The notes under the pieces are model-generated. The model was not told the DNA's origin. It did not search any database and saw nothing but the letters and a program-made list of their open reading frames with translations. Below, piece by piece: positions 16,059 to 24,653 of a DNA stretch of 64,000 nucleotides. The stretch is from NCBI RefSeq assembly GCF_007018905.1, contig NZ_CP041402.1, positions 5,010,001 through 5,074,000 on the forward strand. The letters run 5' to 3'. Made by a program: the position numbers and the translations under genes. Each line of letters starts with the position of its first letter. Positions within the stretch are counted from its first letter, which is position 1. This DNA comes from Tardiphaga sp. vice304 (GTDB taxonomy: Bacteria; Pseudomonadota; Alphaproteobacteria; Rhizobiales; Xanthobacteraceae).

Positions 16059-18197
16059 ATGCGTGACTACTCGAATCGCCGCTCCGGATTTGACCGCGTC
16101 TTGATGGCGGTCGCCGCGACGTTCCTGACAGTCTCCGCCGGCGCCGCTTTCGCGCAGTCTCCCTCGCCGCGCGACAGCGTGTCCGAGCTCGCCATCGACG
16201 CCGCCGTGCCGAAGCCCGAACCCGTCGATATCGCGCCGCCGACCGCGAGCGACTTCAAGGCCGACCCCACCGCGTCTGTACCTGACGCAGCGAAAGCTCT
16301 GGACACCACCGTCGGCGCGACTTCGCCCGACATGCTTAAGCCAGCCGACACGGCGGTCGCGCCGACACCGGCCGCATCGCCCGCCCCGGTCACGGCGACA
16401 ACCCCTGCCGCGGTGCCGGCTGCCGAACCCGTCAAGGAACAGGCCAGGGACGTCACCACGCCCGCGACCACCGTCGCCGCCTCCGAACAGCCGGTCGCCG
16501 AGAAGCTTCGCGAACTGCTCGGCGCCAAAGCCTCGAAGCTGTTCGACCGCAAGGGCGAGCGCGCCGCGGTCGAGAAGTTCTATACCGCGCGCAACTATGC
16601 GCCGCTGTGGACCCAGAACGGCATGCCGACCGCGACCGCCAAAAGCGTGATGGCGCGCCTCAAGGACGCCGGCTCCGACGGCCTCAACGCGGCCGATTAC
16701 CCGGCCCCTGATTTCACCCTTGCCAACACGCCGGACTCGCTGGCCGAGGCCGAGCTGAAGCTCACCGCCAACATGCTGGATTATGCCCGCCAGGCGCAGA
16801 GCGGCCGCATGCACTGGTCGCAGATTTCCGGCGATATTGCCTTCCCCGAACACCCTGTCGATCCGGCCGAGGTGCTGGCCAACGTTTCCACCGCGAAGGA
16901 CGCCTCCGCGGCGCTGGCCGGCTACAACCCGCCCCACAAGGCCTATCGCGAACTGAAGAAAAAGCTGGCCGAACTGCGCGGCGAAACCGGCCTGCCCGTG
17001 CAGCCGGTGGCCGAAGGCCCGGCGCTGAAATTCGTCAAGCCGACCAAGAAGCAGAGCGTGGCGGTGATGGAAGATCCGCGCGTGCCGCAGCTTCGCGCCC
17101 GGCTCAATGTCGAGAATCCCGACGACACCAAGTATGACGCCGCGGTCGCCGACGCCGTGCGCAAGTTTCAGGCGAGCAGCGACCTGAAGGTCACCGGCGT
17201 GCTGGATGACGCCACCGTGCGCGCCATGAACACGCCGAAGCGCGACCGTCACATCGACACGCTGATCGTCAACATGGAGCGCTGGCGCTGGCTGCCGCGC
17301 CAGCTCGGCGCGCCGGCGGCCGGCAACGCCTATGTGATGCTCAACATTCCCGACTTCACGCTGAAGGTGATGCATAACGACCAGCAGGCCTGGACCACGC
17401 GCGTCGTGGTCGGCAAGGTCGGCAACCACGCGACGCCCCTGATGGTCGAGACGATGAAGTACATCACCGTCAACCCGACCTGGAACGTGCCGCCCTCGAT
17501 CATCTACAACGAATACCTGCCGGCTCTGCAGCAGGACCCCACCGTGCTCGACCGCATGGGCCTGAAGCTGACGCGTAACCGCGACGGCAGCATTCACATC
17601 GCGCAGCCGCCCGGCGAGGCCAATGCGCTCGGCCGCATCCGTTTCAACTTCCCGAACAAGTTCCTCGTCTATCAGCACGACACCCCGGACAAGAACCTGT
17701 TCTCGCGCGATGTCCGCGCCTTCAGCCACGGCTGCATGCGCGTGCAGAACCCGGACCAGTATGCCGCGGTGCTGCTGAACATCACGATGCCGAATGAGCG
17801 TTACACGCCGGAGAAGATCCGCTCGATGTACGGCCGCAGCGAGATCGACCTTAAATTCCCGACGCCGATCCCGGTCAACATCACCTACCAGACCACCTGG
17901 GTCGACGACGCCGGCAAGCTGCAGACCCGCCCCGACATCTATGGCCGCGACGCCCAGATGCTGTCGATCCTGCGTAATTCCAAGGGCAAGGACCTCGAGA
18001 GCGTCGTCGCCAAGGCGCAGCCGAGCTATTCGCGTCCCCGCGCCGATATCCCGCAGGGCGTGGCGTTCAATGACAACGGCCGCAGCACCACGGCCAGCGC
18101 CGGCGGCGGCCTATCGTTCTTCGAGCGGCTGTTCGGCGAGCCCAGCCCGCCGCCGATGGCGCCGGGCCAGCGGCCACGCCGCACCGTCACCCGCTAA
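16059..18197 (+). CDS. L,D-transpeptidase, YcbB-like, with peptidoglycan-binding domain
   Basis: 712 residues exported by an N-terminal signal peptide (VLMAVAATFLTVSAGAAFAQ). A Pro/Ala/Thr-rich linker (40-150) is followed by a domain of the SCP-like type found in YcbB (KFYTARNYAPLWTQNGMPT), a PG_binding_1 domain (VADAVRKFQASSDLKVTGVLDDATV), and the YkuD catalytic domain. The active-site motif is SHGCMRVQ with Cys559. It cross-links peptidoglycan stem peptides (3-3 links) in the periplasm. Start ATG 16059 puts the basic n-region directly before the hydrophobic core. Confidence 0.95.
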   Translation: MRDYSNRRSGFDRVLMAVAATFLTVSAGAAFAQSPSPRDSVSELAIDAAVPKPEPVDIAPPTASDFKADPTASVPDAAKALDTTVGATSPDMLKPADTAVAPTPAASPAPVTATTPAAVPAAEPVKEQARDVTTPATTVAASEQPVAEKLRELLGAKASKLFDRKGERAAVEKFYTARNYAPLWTQNGMPTATAKSVMARLKDAGSDGLNAADYPAPDFTLANTPDSLAEAELKLTANMLDYARQAQSGRMHWSQISGDIAFPEHPVDPAEVLANVSTAKDASAALAGYNPPHKAYRELKKKLAELRGETGLPVQPVAEGPALKFVKPTKKQSVAVMEDPRVPQLRARLNVENPDDTKYDAAVADAVRKFQASSDLKVTGVLDDATVRAMNTPKRDRHIDTLIVNMERWRWLPRQLGAPAAGNAYVMLNIPDFTLKVMHNDQQAWTTRVVVGKVGNHATPLMVETMKYITVNPTWNVPPSIIYNEYLPALQQDPTVLDRMGLKLTRNRDGSIHIAQPPGEANALGRIRFNFPNKFLVYQHDTPDKNLFSRDVRAFSHGCMRVQNPDQYAAVLLNITMPNERYTPEKIRSMYGRSEIDLKFPTPIPVNITYQTTWVDDAGKLQTRPDIYGRDAQMLSILRNSKGKDLESVVAKAQPSYSRPRADIPQGVAFNDNGRSTTASAGGGLSFFERLFGEPSPPPMAPGQRPRRTVTR

Positions 18198-18220
18198 AAC
18201 AGCCAATACTCTGTAACATC

Positions 18221-18252
18221 AAGGGCTTCGCAGGTTTGCGGAGCCCTTTTTG
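18221..18252 (+). terminator. Terminator of the L,D-transpeptidase gene
   Basis: AAGGGCTTCGCA (18221-18232) pairs with TGCGGAGCCCTT (18237-18248) with one mismatch and is followed by a T-run. It lies 24 bp behind the stop. Confidence 0.85.
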
Positions 18253-18395
18253 GTGACTACCCCCAGTACCAAAGTTAACCATTCTCCATCTGCCTTTCAG
18301 CAGCGGGCTAGTTTTTGCCATAGTCGAGGCATTAGGTTTGACGCTCTACTTGGGGGGATGGGTGTAAATCTCGATTAACCCTCCCTGTTTAAGAC

Positions 18396-20108
18396 GTGTT
18401 CACGCTCTTCCGCCGCATGGGGTCGCGGGGAGTTCGACTGAACTGGGTGGGCTCATACGTGCTGGCTATCTTCGCACGCCGTTTCACATCGCTGCCGTCG
18501 CGCGCCGGCTTTCATGCCGGGTTGACGTCGGTTTTGCTGATGGCCGGGGCCGGTACGGTGCATGACGCCACCGCGCTGGGCGATAGCCGCACGCTATCCT
18601 TCCACCACACGCATTCCGGCGAAGACCTGACCGTCACGTTCAAGCGCAGTGGCCGCTACGACGAAGACGCGATGAAGAAGATCAACTACTTCCTCCGCGA
18701 CTGGCGCAGCCAGGACCAGACCAACATGGACCGCCGGCTGTTCGACATCCTCTGGGAAGTCACCCGCGACGTCGATGCCAAACAGCCCATCCAGATTATT
18801 TCTGCCTACCGTTCCCCCACCACCAACGCGATGCTGCGCCGCCGCTCCTCCGGCGTGGCGCGTTCCAGCCAGCACATGCTAGGCCACGCGATGGATTTCT
18901 TCATTCCCGGCGTACCGCTGGAGCAGATCCGCAACGCCGGGCTTCGCCTGCAGCGCGGCGGCGTCGGCTTCTACCCGACCTCGGGCTCGCCCTTCGTGCA
19001 TCTCGACACCGGCAGCATCCGGCACTGGCCGCGCCTGAACCACGACCAGCTGGCCCGGGTGTTCCCGAACGGCCGCACCGTGCACGTACCCTCCAATGGC
19101 CAGCCGCTGCCGGGCTATCAGCTCGCGATGGCCGATATCGAGAAGCGCGGCGATGGCGACGATGCTTCGTTGGCGAAGAACAAGCCCGGCCTGTTCACCT
19201 CGCTGTTCAAGGGCAAGGCGGGGAATGACGACGATGACGAGGGCGCAGCCCCCGCGATCGCTCCGACCAAGCCTTCTCAGGCCAGCCTGATGGCCGCGGC
19301 AGCGCCGGAGAAATCCGAACCCGTGCCGATGCCGCGCGCCAAGCCGGCCCGCACCGCGAGCTTCCAGGTCGCGTCAGCCGACATGCCGTCCTTGCCGACG
19401 CCGGGCCCCGCCCCCGCCCCGAAGATGGCGTCGGACGGCAACCCGCTGCCGCGACCGCCCGGCGACATCGCAGGCTCAAGGCCGCAGTCACCCGCCGACA
19501 TCATCAATGCGCGCGGCTTCTGGGATGACATGCCGGCGGTGCCGAAGCAGGCGGCGCCGCAGCTCGTCGCCGCCCTCACCGCCCGCCAGGCGCTCGCCAA
19601 CGCCGTCGATCCGCAGCCGGCCAACGTCGCCGCCGACAAGACGTCGATGTTCGAGAAGGCGATGGCCTATGCCCCCGCAGCGTCCGCGCCCGATCGCCCG
19701 CAGGTGGTGACCGCTTCCGCGCCGATGCCGCGCGGGATGCGGCCGACCTCGGTGGCGCGCAATCCGATGGCGGTCAACAACGTCACCACAGTAGTTGGCA
19801 AGAACACCCCGGCGCAGGGTCGCGTGGTATCGGTCTCGACCCGGCTGGCCGCCGCGGCGATTCCGGATGACAATGTCTGGATGCGCGCGATGATCGTAGC
19901 GCCGTCCGCAACCACCTCGATGTCCTCCACCGTGATGGGCGACAGCGACCTCACCGTTCTGCGCAGCCACTTCGTCAAGCCGCACAATGTCGTGGCGATG
20001 AGCTTCTCGGAAGATCCGCTGATGGGCCTGGTCTGCGAACGCTTCACCGGCTCGATTGCCGCCACGCTGACCACGACCGCCTTCATGCGAACGGCTGCGA
20101 TGCGCTGA
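18396..20108 (+). CDS. DUF882 / M15-like peptidase with long C-terminal extension
   Basis: 570 residues. An N-terminal hydrophobic segment (FHAGLTSVLLMAGAGTVHDATA) suggests export. Residues about 65-215 are a DUF882 (YcbK-type, peptidase M15 fold) domain with the zinc-site pattern SSQHMLGHAMD and the late FVHLDTG motif, so all metal ligands seem present. Relatives cut peptidoglycan cross-bridges. The last 340 residues are Pro/Ala-rich low complexity with a small conserved-looking end. Start GTG 18396; ATG 18417 is an alternative. Together with the upstream LDT it forms a wall-remodelling pair. Confidence 0.88.
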   Translation: MFTLFRRMGSRGVRLNWVGSYVLAIFARRFTSLPSRAGFHAGLTSVLLMAGAGTVHDATALGDSRTLSFHHTHSGEDLTVTFKRSGRYDEDAMKKINYFLRDWRSQDQTNMDRRLFDILWEVTRDVDAKQPIQIISAYRSPTTNAMLRRRSSGVARSSQHMLGHAMDFFIPGVPLEQIRNAGLRLQRGGVGFYPTSGSPFVHLDTGSIRHWPRLNHDQLARVFPNGRTVHVPSNGQPLPGYQLAMADIEKRGDGDDASLAKNKPGLFTSLFKGKAGNDDDDEGAAPAIAPTKPSQASLMAAAAPEKSEPVPMPRAKPARTASFQVASADMPSLPTPGPAPAPKMASDGNPLPRPPGDIAGSRPQSPADIINARGFWDDMPAVPKQAAPQLVAALTARQALANAVDPQPANVAADKTSMFEKAMAYAPAASAPDRPQVVTASAPMPRGMRPTSVARNPMAVNNVTTVVGKNTPAQGRVVSVSTRLAAAAIPDDNVWMRAMIVAPSATTSMSSTVMGDSDLTVLRSHFVKPHNVVAMSFSEDPLMGLVCERFTGSIAATLTTTAFMRTAAMR

Positions 20109-20143
20109 GGCGCGGGCGGCATTTATCAATCGACCCGGCTTGC

Positions 20144-20312
20144 TTCTTCCTTCTCCCCTTGCGGGAGAAGGTGGCCGCGCGATAGCTCGGTCGGATGAGC
20201 GGCGTTAGACTCGGTGTCCGCGGCTCCCCCTCCCCCGTCTCGAACCACTTCGCGGTTCGATCCACCCTCTCCCACCTAGCGAAGCTTCGCTTCGCGCGCG
20301 GGAGAGGGAAAG
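20144..20312. repeat. Family A palindromic intergenic repeat (A2)
   Basis: Left hairpin CTTCTCCCCTTGCGGGAGAAG and right hairpin with CCCTCTCCCACCTAGCG...CGCGGGAGAGGG, with CGAACCACTTCGCGGTTCG inside. It lies between the convergent DUF882 and gapR genes and probably acts as a two-way terminator. The core is shared with A1, A3, A4 and A5. Confidence 0.8.
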
Positions 20313-20332
20313 ATCAAATCGTTGACGGCCGT

Positions 20333-20608
20333 TTACAGCATCCCCAGCGCTTGGAGATACGTATCCAGGATGGTCTCCTGCTCAGCGCGCTCGTTGGCGT
20401 CCTGCTTGCGCATGCGGATGATGGTGCGCAGCGCCTTCACGTCGTAGCCATTGCCCTTGGCTTCGCCATAGACGTCCTTGATGTCGTCCGAAATCGTCTT
20501 CTTTTCCTCTTCCAGCCGTTCGATACGCTCGACGATAGCCTTGAGCTGGTCCTTGGCGAAGGAATGGGTCGCCTGATCGTCCAGAACGGACGCTGCAGAG
20601 GTGGCCAT
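20333..20608 (-). CDS. gapR: GapR-family (DUF2312) nucleoid-associated protein
   Basis: A 91-residue helical protein. The family core is [68 protein letters not shown]. GapR of Caulobacter encircles overtwisted DNA ahead of replication and transcription and stimulates topoisomerases. Its coiled-coil segment and basic face are retained here. Start ATG 20608 is preceded by TTTAGGAG. The next gene upstream is DUF1244, common neighbours in this group. Confidence 0.93.
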   Translation of the reverse strand: MATSAASVLDDQATHSFAKDQLKAIVERIERLEEEKKTISDDIKDVYGEAKGNGYDVKALRTIIRMRKQDANERAEQETILDTYLQALGML

Positions 20609-20787
20609 GAAAACTCCTAAACTGATGTGGGAAGGCTGGAACAGGCGCCAATCGGGGCCCGTCGCTGGAGATGACACTTCATTGGTGAGGCGACTCAGGT
20701 CAAGCCGCCATCACCGACATCCACAGCACCCCCGGAATAATACGCGGTTAATGCCGTCTGAATCGCGATCCCGCTTGACCTCTCCCG

Positions 20788-21093
<306 letters not shown>

Positions 21094-21270
21094 GCTGTGA
21101 TCTCGCTCTTTGCGCCGCTGTCGGTTCAGGCTATCGGTCTAAGGTGGGCGCGGCCACAGAATTTGCCAGATGTCAGGGCATGACGCGACCATCACCATCG
21201 GGTTCTACCACCGTTGACAGTTGCGACGGGGTGAAGCGAAATCGGCAATGAAGTGATATAGCGTCGACCA

Positions 21271-21864
21271 ATGACCATTGCAGATTTTGAGTACCGCCGC
21301 CCCGTGTCGAGACGCAGCCTGATCGCCGGCCTGCTGCCGGCGCTTGCGCTCGCCTGGATGGGCCTGTGGAGCAGCCCCGCCGCGGCGGACTTCCGGCTCT
21401 GCAACAACACGTCGAGCCGGGTCGGCATCGCGCTTGGCTATAAGGACGCCGAGGGCTGGACCACCGAGGGCTGGTGGAACGTGTCCTCGCGGGCCTGCGA
21501 GACGCTGCTGCGCGGCACGCTGGTGGCGCGGTTCTATTACATCTACGCGCTGGACTATGACCGCGGCGGCGAATGGTCGGGCCAGGCGTTCATGTGCTCG
21601 CGTGACAAGGAATTTACCATCAAGGGCACCGAAAACTGCCTGGCGCGCGGATTCGACCGCACCGGCTTCTTCGAGGTCGATACCGGCGAACAGCGCGCCT
21701 GGACCGTGCAGTTGACCGAGACCAATGAGAAGCAGCCGCCGCGGCTGCCCGGCGTGCCCGGACCGGTCGGGCCGCCCGGCCAGGGTTTTCCCGGCGTGCC
21801 CAATGCGCCGGGCGGCCCGCCGGGCACCGCGTTGCCGCCGGCAACGCCGGGGGCCAAGCCGTAG
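21271..21864 (+). CDS. DUF1036 exported protein with collagen-like tail
   Basis: 197 residues. An N-terminal signal (RRSLIAGLLPALALAWMGLWSSPAAA) with an RR pair is followed by a DUF1036 domain: DFRLCNNTSSRVGIALGYKD...GWWNVSSRACETLL...YYIYALDYDRGGEWSG...FMCSRDKEFTI...CLARGFDRTGFFEVDTGE. Cysteines are placed for disulfides. The last 45 residues are Pro/Gly-rich with Gly-X-Y-like spacing (PGVPGPVGPPGQGFPGVP). DUF1036 has no assigned role; the domain is likely periplasmic. It is convergent with the OsmC gene. Confidence 0.88.
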   Translation: MTIADFEYRRPVSRRSLIAGLLPALALAWMGLWSSPAAADFRLCNNTSSRVGIALGYKDAEGWTTEGWWNVSSRACETLLRGTLVARFYYIYALDYDRGGEWSGQAFMCSRDKEFTIKGTENCLARGFDRTGFFEVDTGEQRAWTVQLTETNEKQPPRLPGVPGPVGPPGQGFPGVPNAPGGPPGTALPPATPGAKP

Positions 21865-21910
21865 AGCCGCAGAACGGCAGTGCCGTAGCGCGGCACCGCC
21901 ACAAACTCAC

Positions 21911-22013
21911 TGTCGTCGCCCGGCTTGACCGGGCGATCCAGTAACAGGCGCGGCCGGTGACAAAGCCTGGACAGCGTCGATTACTGGATCACCCGCCTGC
22001 GCGGGTGACAACG
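21911..22013. repeat. Family B palindromic intergenic repeat (B1)
   Basis: Left arm TGTCGTCGCCCGGC...GCCGGGCGATCCAGTAA type hairpin; right arm TTACTGGATCACCCGCCTGCGCGGGTGACAACG. The arms are inverted copies of each other with an inner hairpin in each. It fills the gap between the convergent DUF1036 and OsmC genes. Confidence 0.75.
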
Positions 22014-22031
22014 AAGTGTTTGGCTACTGCC

Positions 22032-22460
22032 TCAGCTCACCAGCTTCGCATCCAGCGTAATATCCGCCTTCAGCAGCTTCGACACCGGACAGCCCGCCTT
22101 GGCCATCATCGCCAGTTCGTCGAACTTGGCCTGATCGGCGCCGGGCACCTTGGCGGACAGCGTCAGGTGCACCTTTTTGATGGCATAACCTTCGCCGTCT
22201 TTTTCGAGCGTCACGTCGGCCTTGGTCTCCATCGACTCCGCCGTGAGCTTGGCTTCGCCGAGGATCAGCGACAGCGCCATCGTGAAACAGGCAGCGTGGG
22301 CCGCACCGATCAGTTCCTCCGGATTGGAGCCGGGCTTGCCCTCGAACCGGCTGGCAAAGCCGTAGGGATAATCCGCCAGCGCGCCGCTCTTGGTCGAGAT
22401 TGATCCGACGCCATCCTTGATGCCGCCCTTCCATTTGGCCGATCCGAAAGTCGTGCTCAT
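22032..22460 (-). CDS. osmC: OsmC-family peroxiredoxin
   Basis: A 142-residue OsmC/Ohr-fold protein that reduces organic hydroperoxides. The two catalytic cysteines are Cys58 in GAAHAACFTMALS and Cys124 in AKAGCPVSKLLKA. Spacing and length fit the OsmC rather than the Ohr branch. Start ATG 22460 has GGAGATTTGC upstream. It is the first gene on its strand after the hydrolase, with 40 bp between them. Confidence 0.93.
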   Translation of the reverse strand: MSTTFGSAKWKGGIKDGVGSISTKSGALADYPYGFASRFEGKPGSNPEELIGAAHAACFTMALSLILGEAKLTAESMETKADVTLEKDGEGYAIKKVHLTLSAKVPGADQAKFDELAMMAKAGCPVSKLLKADITLDAKLVS

Positions 22461-22500
22461 GCAAATCTCCTGATGTGGTTGCGGTTCGATCGGGATAACG

Positions 22501-23490
22501 CTAGCGCGTCGCCGCCTTCGGTTTTATGTCAGCCGCCGAAATCATACTTTCGATCTCACGGCAGATCAGATCCGGAGCGGCGTCCTGCACCATATGCCCA
22601 ACGTTCGGCAGCACGATCAGTTTCGCACCCGGAACGGCAGCGGCAAACCGCCGGGAATGGATGTCGGTCGAAACGATCGTGTCCGCGGATCCGGCGATAA
22701 TGACGGTCGGCACCCGGATGTCACGGTAGCGCGGGGCTTGCTCGGCGACCGCCGGTTTCAGCCTCACCAGATCCCAGGCATTGGCGAGAAAATTGCGGGG
22801 TCGCAGCACCAGAGGCGTCGCTGTGTTCTCGATATAGTTCGCGGGCATGATCTGCGGCGCAAACACGGCCCGGCCACCGATATCGGTCATGAAATAACCG
22901 AGCGGCAGCGTGATCGTGCTAGCGAGCAGCGGTCCGATCACTTTCGTGGTAACCACCTCGTTGTAGGTGCCGACGCCGCCCGGCCACGGGTACGTTACCC
23001 CGGCCAGCATCACCAGGCCCTCGATGCGATGCGGATGATCCAGCGCGAGCAGCGCTCCGAGCGCGCCGGCCAGCGAGTGCACCACGACGATGGCGCGATC
23101 GACGCCGATCTTGCCGAGCGCTTCATCGATCATTCTGGCCTGCATCGCGGGCGATGAGTTGCTGAGTTCGTCACGCGTGCTCCAGCCGAAACCGGGCCGG
23201 TCGATCAGGATCACGCGGTGGTCCTTCGCAAGTCGGTTGCCGAGCGGCAGCCGCATCGTTTCCAGGCTGGAGGTGGCGCCGTGGATCAGCACGATCGGCG
23301 GCCCCTTCGCGTCTTGCGGGCCGATCTCGACGGCATGCAGCCGTCCGCCCGCCACATCGACAAAGCGGCCCTGCGCCGGATATTTGCGTTCGAAAAAATA
23401 GACGCCGGCCTGCGTGACCAGCGCCAGCACGGCCAGCGTGGCCACCACAGTCAGAGTGATCATGAGAGTTTTCCGGGGGAGTTTGCGCAC
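22501..23490 (-). CDS. Membrane-anchored alpha/beta hydrolase
   Basis: 329 residues from a GTG at 23490 (ATG 23463 gives 320). A membrane anchor (MITLTVVATLAVLALVTQAGVYFF) precedes an alpha/beta hydrolase domain: oxyanion HGATSS, nucleophile elbow VVHSLAGALG, acid Asp in GSADTIVSTD and base His in PNVGHM. The elbow has Val in place of the usual first Gly. The substrate is unknown; the family includes lipases and C-C hydrolases. It is anchored at the inner membrane, with the catalytic domain possibly in the periplasm. Confidence 0.87.
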   Translation of the reverse strand: MRKLPRKTLMITLTVVATLAVLALVTQAGVYFFERKYPAQGRFVDVAGGRLHAVEIGPQDAKGPPIVLIHGATSSLETMRLPLGNRLAKDHRVILIDRPGFGWSTRDELSNSSPAMQARMIDEALGKIGVDRAIVVVHSLAGALGALLALDHPHRIEGLVMLAGVTYPWPGGVGTYNEVVTTKVIGPLLASTITLPLGYFMTDIGGRAVFAPQIMPANYIENTATPLVLRPRNFLANAWDLVRLKPAVAEQAPRYRDIRVPTVIIAGSADTIVSTDIHSRRFAAAVPGAKLIVLPNVGHMVQDAAPDLICREIESMISAADIKPKAATR

Positions 23491-23535
23491 CCCTCAACTA
23501 CGCCGCAGAGCTGATTGGGTTTCGTCTGCCGCCGC

Positions 23536-24273
23536 TCATGCGCTGAGACCGAGTCGGCCGATGCCCGGCAGCTTGATCGCCGGGCGTCGAAGATCGAGGC
23601 CGAATACCGCGCCAAGGAGATTGAGCTCCAGCCCTTCCACCCAGCCGACCGTGAGGCCGAGATAGCCGCCCAGCGTCGCCCGCACGCCGGTGCCCGACGG
23701 GGTCCAGCCGAACGCCTCGCCGTTCCACGGATAGTCCTTGCCGATCGCAGTCGGCGGCAGGCTGACACGCAATTCCGGCACGGCGGCGATCACCGCGGCA
23801 ACGAAGGTGTTGGAATTCGGCCCCGGCCACGCGCGATAGTCGCCGTAGGCCCGCCAGGAATACTGGGCGATCGCCGCCTGTATCTTCGGAATCATGGCGG
23901 CTGCGGCATCGCCCTCGGCCGCAGCAATCGCCATCGGTTCGTCGCCGAACCAGCGGCCGTCGGCGGCAAAGCCGTTGACGCGGATCGGCTCGCCCCAGGC
24001 CGTGTAGTCATAGCGGGTGTAGCGCGACGCGCCCTTTTCCTTGAATACGATCCAGCTGTGCACAGCAAAGATGCCGCGCCAGCGCACCGTGCGGGCGGCA
24101 AAGACACGGACCAGCGCCTCCGGATGGGCCGATGGTTGCGGCAGCAGCCCCGCGCTGGAACGGTCGGCGCTCTGCCAGTTCACCGAGCGGTCGCCGAACC
24201 AATAATATTTTGCCGCCGACACGCCGAGCGGAATGACAAGCAGAGCCAGCAGTACAATCACGAATTTTCTCAC
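23536..24273 (-). CDS. DUF3750 family exported protein
   Basis: 245 residues starting at GTG 24273. An N-terminal hydrophobic segment (KFVIVLLALLVIPLGVSAAKYYW) acts as signal or anchor. The DUF3750 pattern is seen as RWRGIFAVHSWIVFKEKG, YTAWGEPIRVNGF and RAWPGPNSNTFVAAVIAAVPEL, ending with a LRRPAIKLPGIGRLGL C-terminus. Conserved His and the PGPNSNTF segment suggest a possible papain-like/NlpC-type active site, but this is speculative. It lies next to the hydrolase on the same strand. Confidence 0.8.
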   Translation of the reverse strand: MRKFVIVLLALLVIPLGVSAAKYYWFGDRSVNWQSADRSSAGLLPQPSAHPEALVRVFAARTVRWRGIFAVHSWIVFKEKGASRYTRYDYTAWGEPIRVNGFAADGRWFGDEPMAIAAAEGDAAAAMIPKIQAAIAQYSWRAYGDYRAWPGPNSNTFVAAVIAAVPELRVSLPPTAIGKDYPWNGEAFGWTPSGTGVRATLGGYLGLTVGWVEGLELNLLGAVFGLDLRRPAIKLPGIGRLGLSA

Positions 24274-24422
24274 CGAAGCAGTCCGTATGGATTGATCGGG
24301 CTGATATAGGCGCGATTTGCGGCTGCGCCATCTGGCGCGCTGAATGCAGCGCCATTCATCGCCGTCCGGAACAGCTACGCTGCTTCGAAGTTAGCGAAAC
24401 GACGAGCAACCGGAGCACTTCC

Positions 24423-24599
24423 ATGTCCGAACCGACCGAGGCCGCTATCGATCACATTATCGCCAGCTGCGATGGAGATCTGCGCGGCGCGCTGAAGGCA
24501 CTTCTGATCGTCAACGAGCAGCTCGAAGCCCAACTGCAGCAGATGTATGCGCGCGCCGCGCACGGCTCGGCGCATCCCGGAAATTCGGCGTTGCACTGA
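24423..24599 (+). CDS. Small conserved-looking protein of 58 residues
   Basis: ATG 24423 to TGA 24599, with CCGGAGCACTTCC just upstream, a good ribosome site. The product begins MSEPTEAAIDHIIASCDGDL and continues with a helical, amphipathic KALLIVNEQLEAQLQQMYARA segment. This resembles small cytosolic helical proteins found in Bradyrhizobium relatives, but no function is known. It reads away from the DUF3750 gene and converges on the MscS gene over a 24613-24630 hairpin. Confidence 0.6.
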   Translation: MSEPTEAAIDHIIASCDGDLRGALKALLIVNEQLEAQLQQMYARAAHGSAHPGNSALH

Positions 24600-24612
24600 G
24601 CCAACTGTAAGG

Positions 24613-24630
24613 AGCGGCAGTAATGCCGCT
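24613..24630. terminator. Hairpin between convergent small gene and mscS
   Basis: AGCGGCA (24613-24619) and TGCCGCT (24624-24630) form a perfect 7-bp stem with a GTAA loop in the 54-bp convergent gap. It lacks a T-run, so it may be only a weak or Rho-assisted terminator. Confidence 0.4.
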
Positions 24631-24653
24631 TCAGGAAGGCGGCGGGTGATAGT

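Noticed and set aside
18253..18395. Possible riboswitch or small RNA before the DUF882 gene
   Set aside because: The 143-bp region has no recognisable conserved RNA core and no strong stem-loop apart from the preceding terminator.
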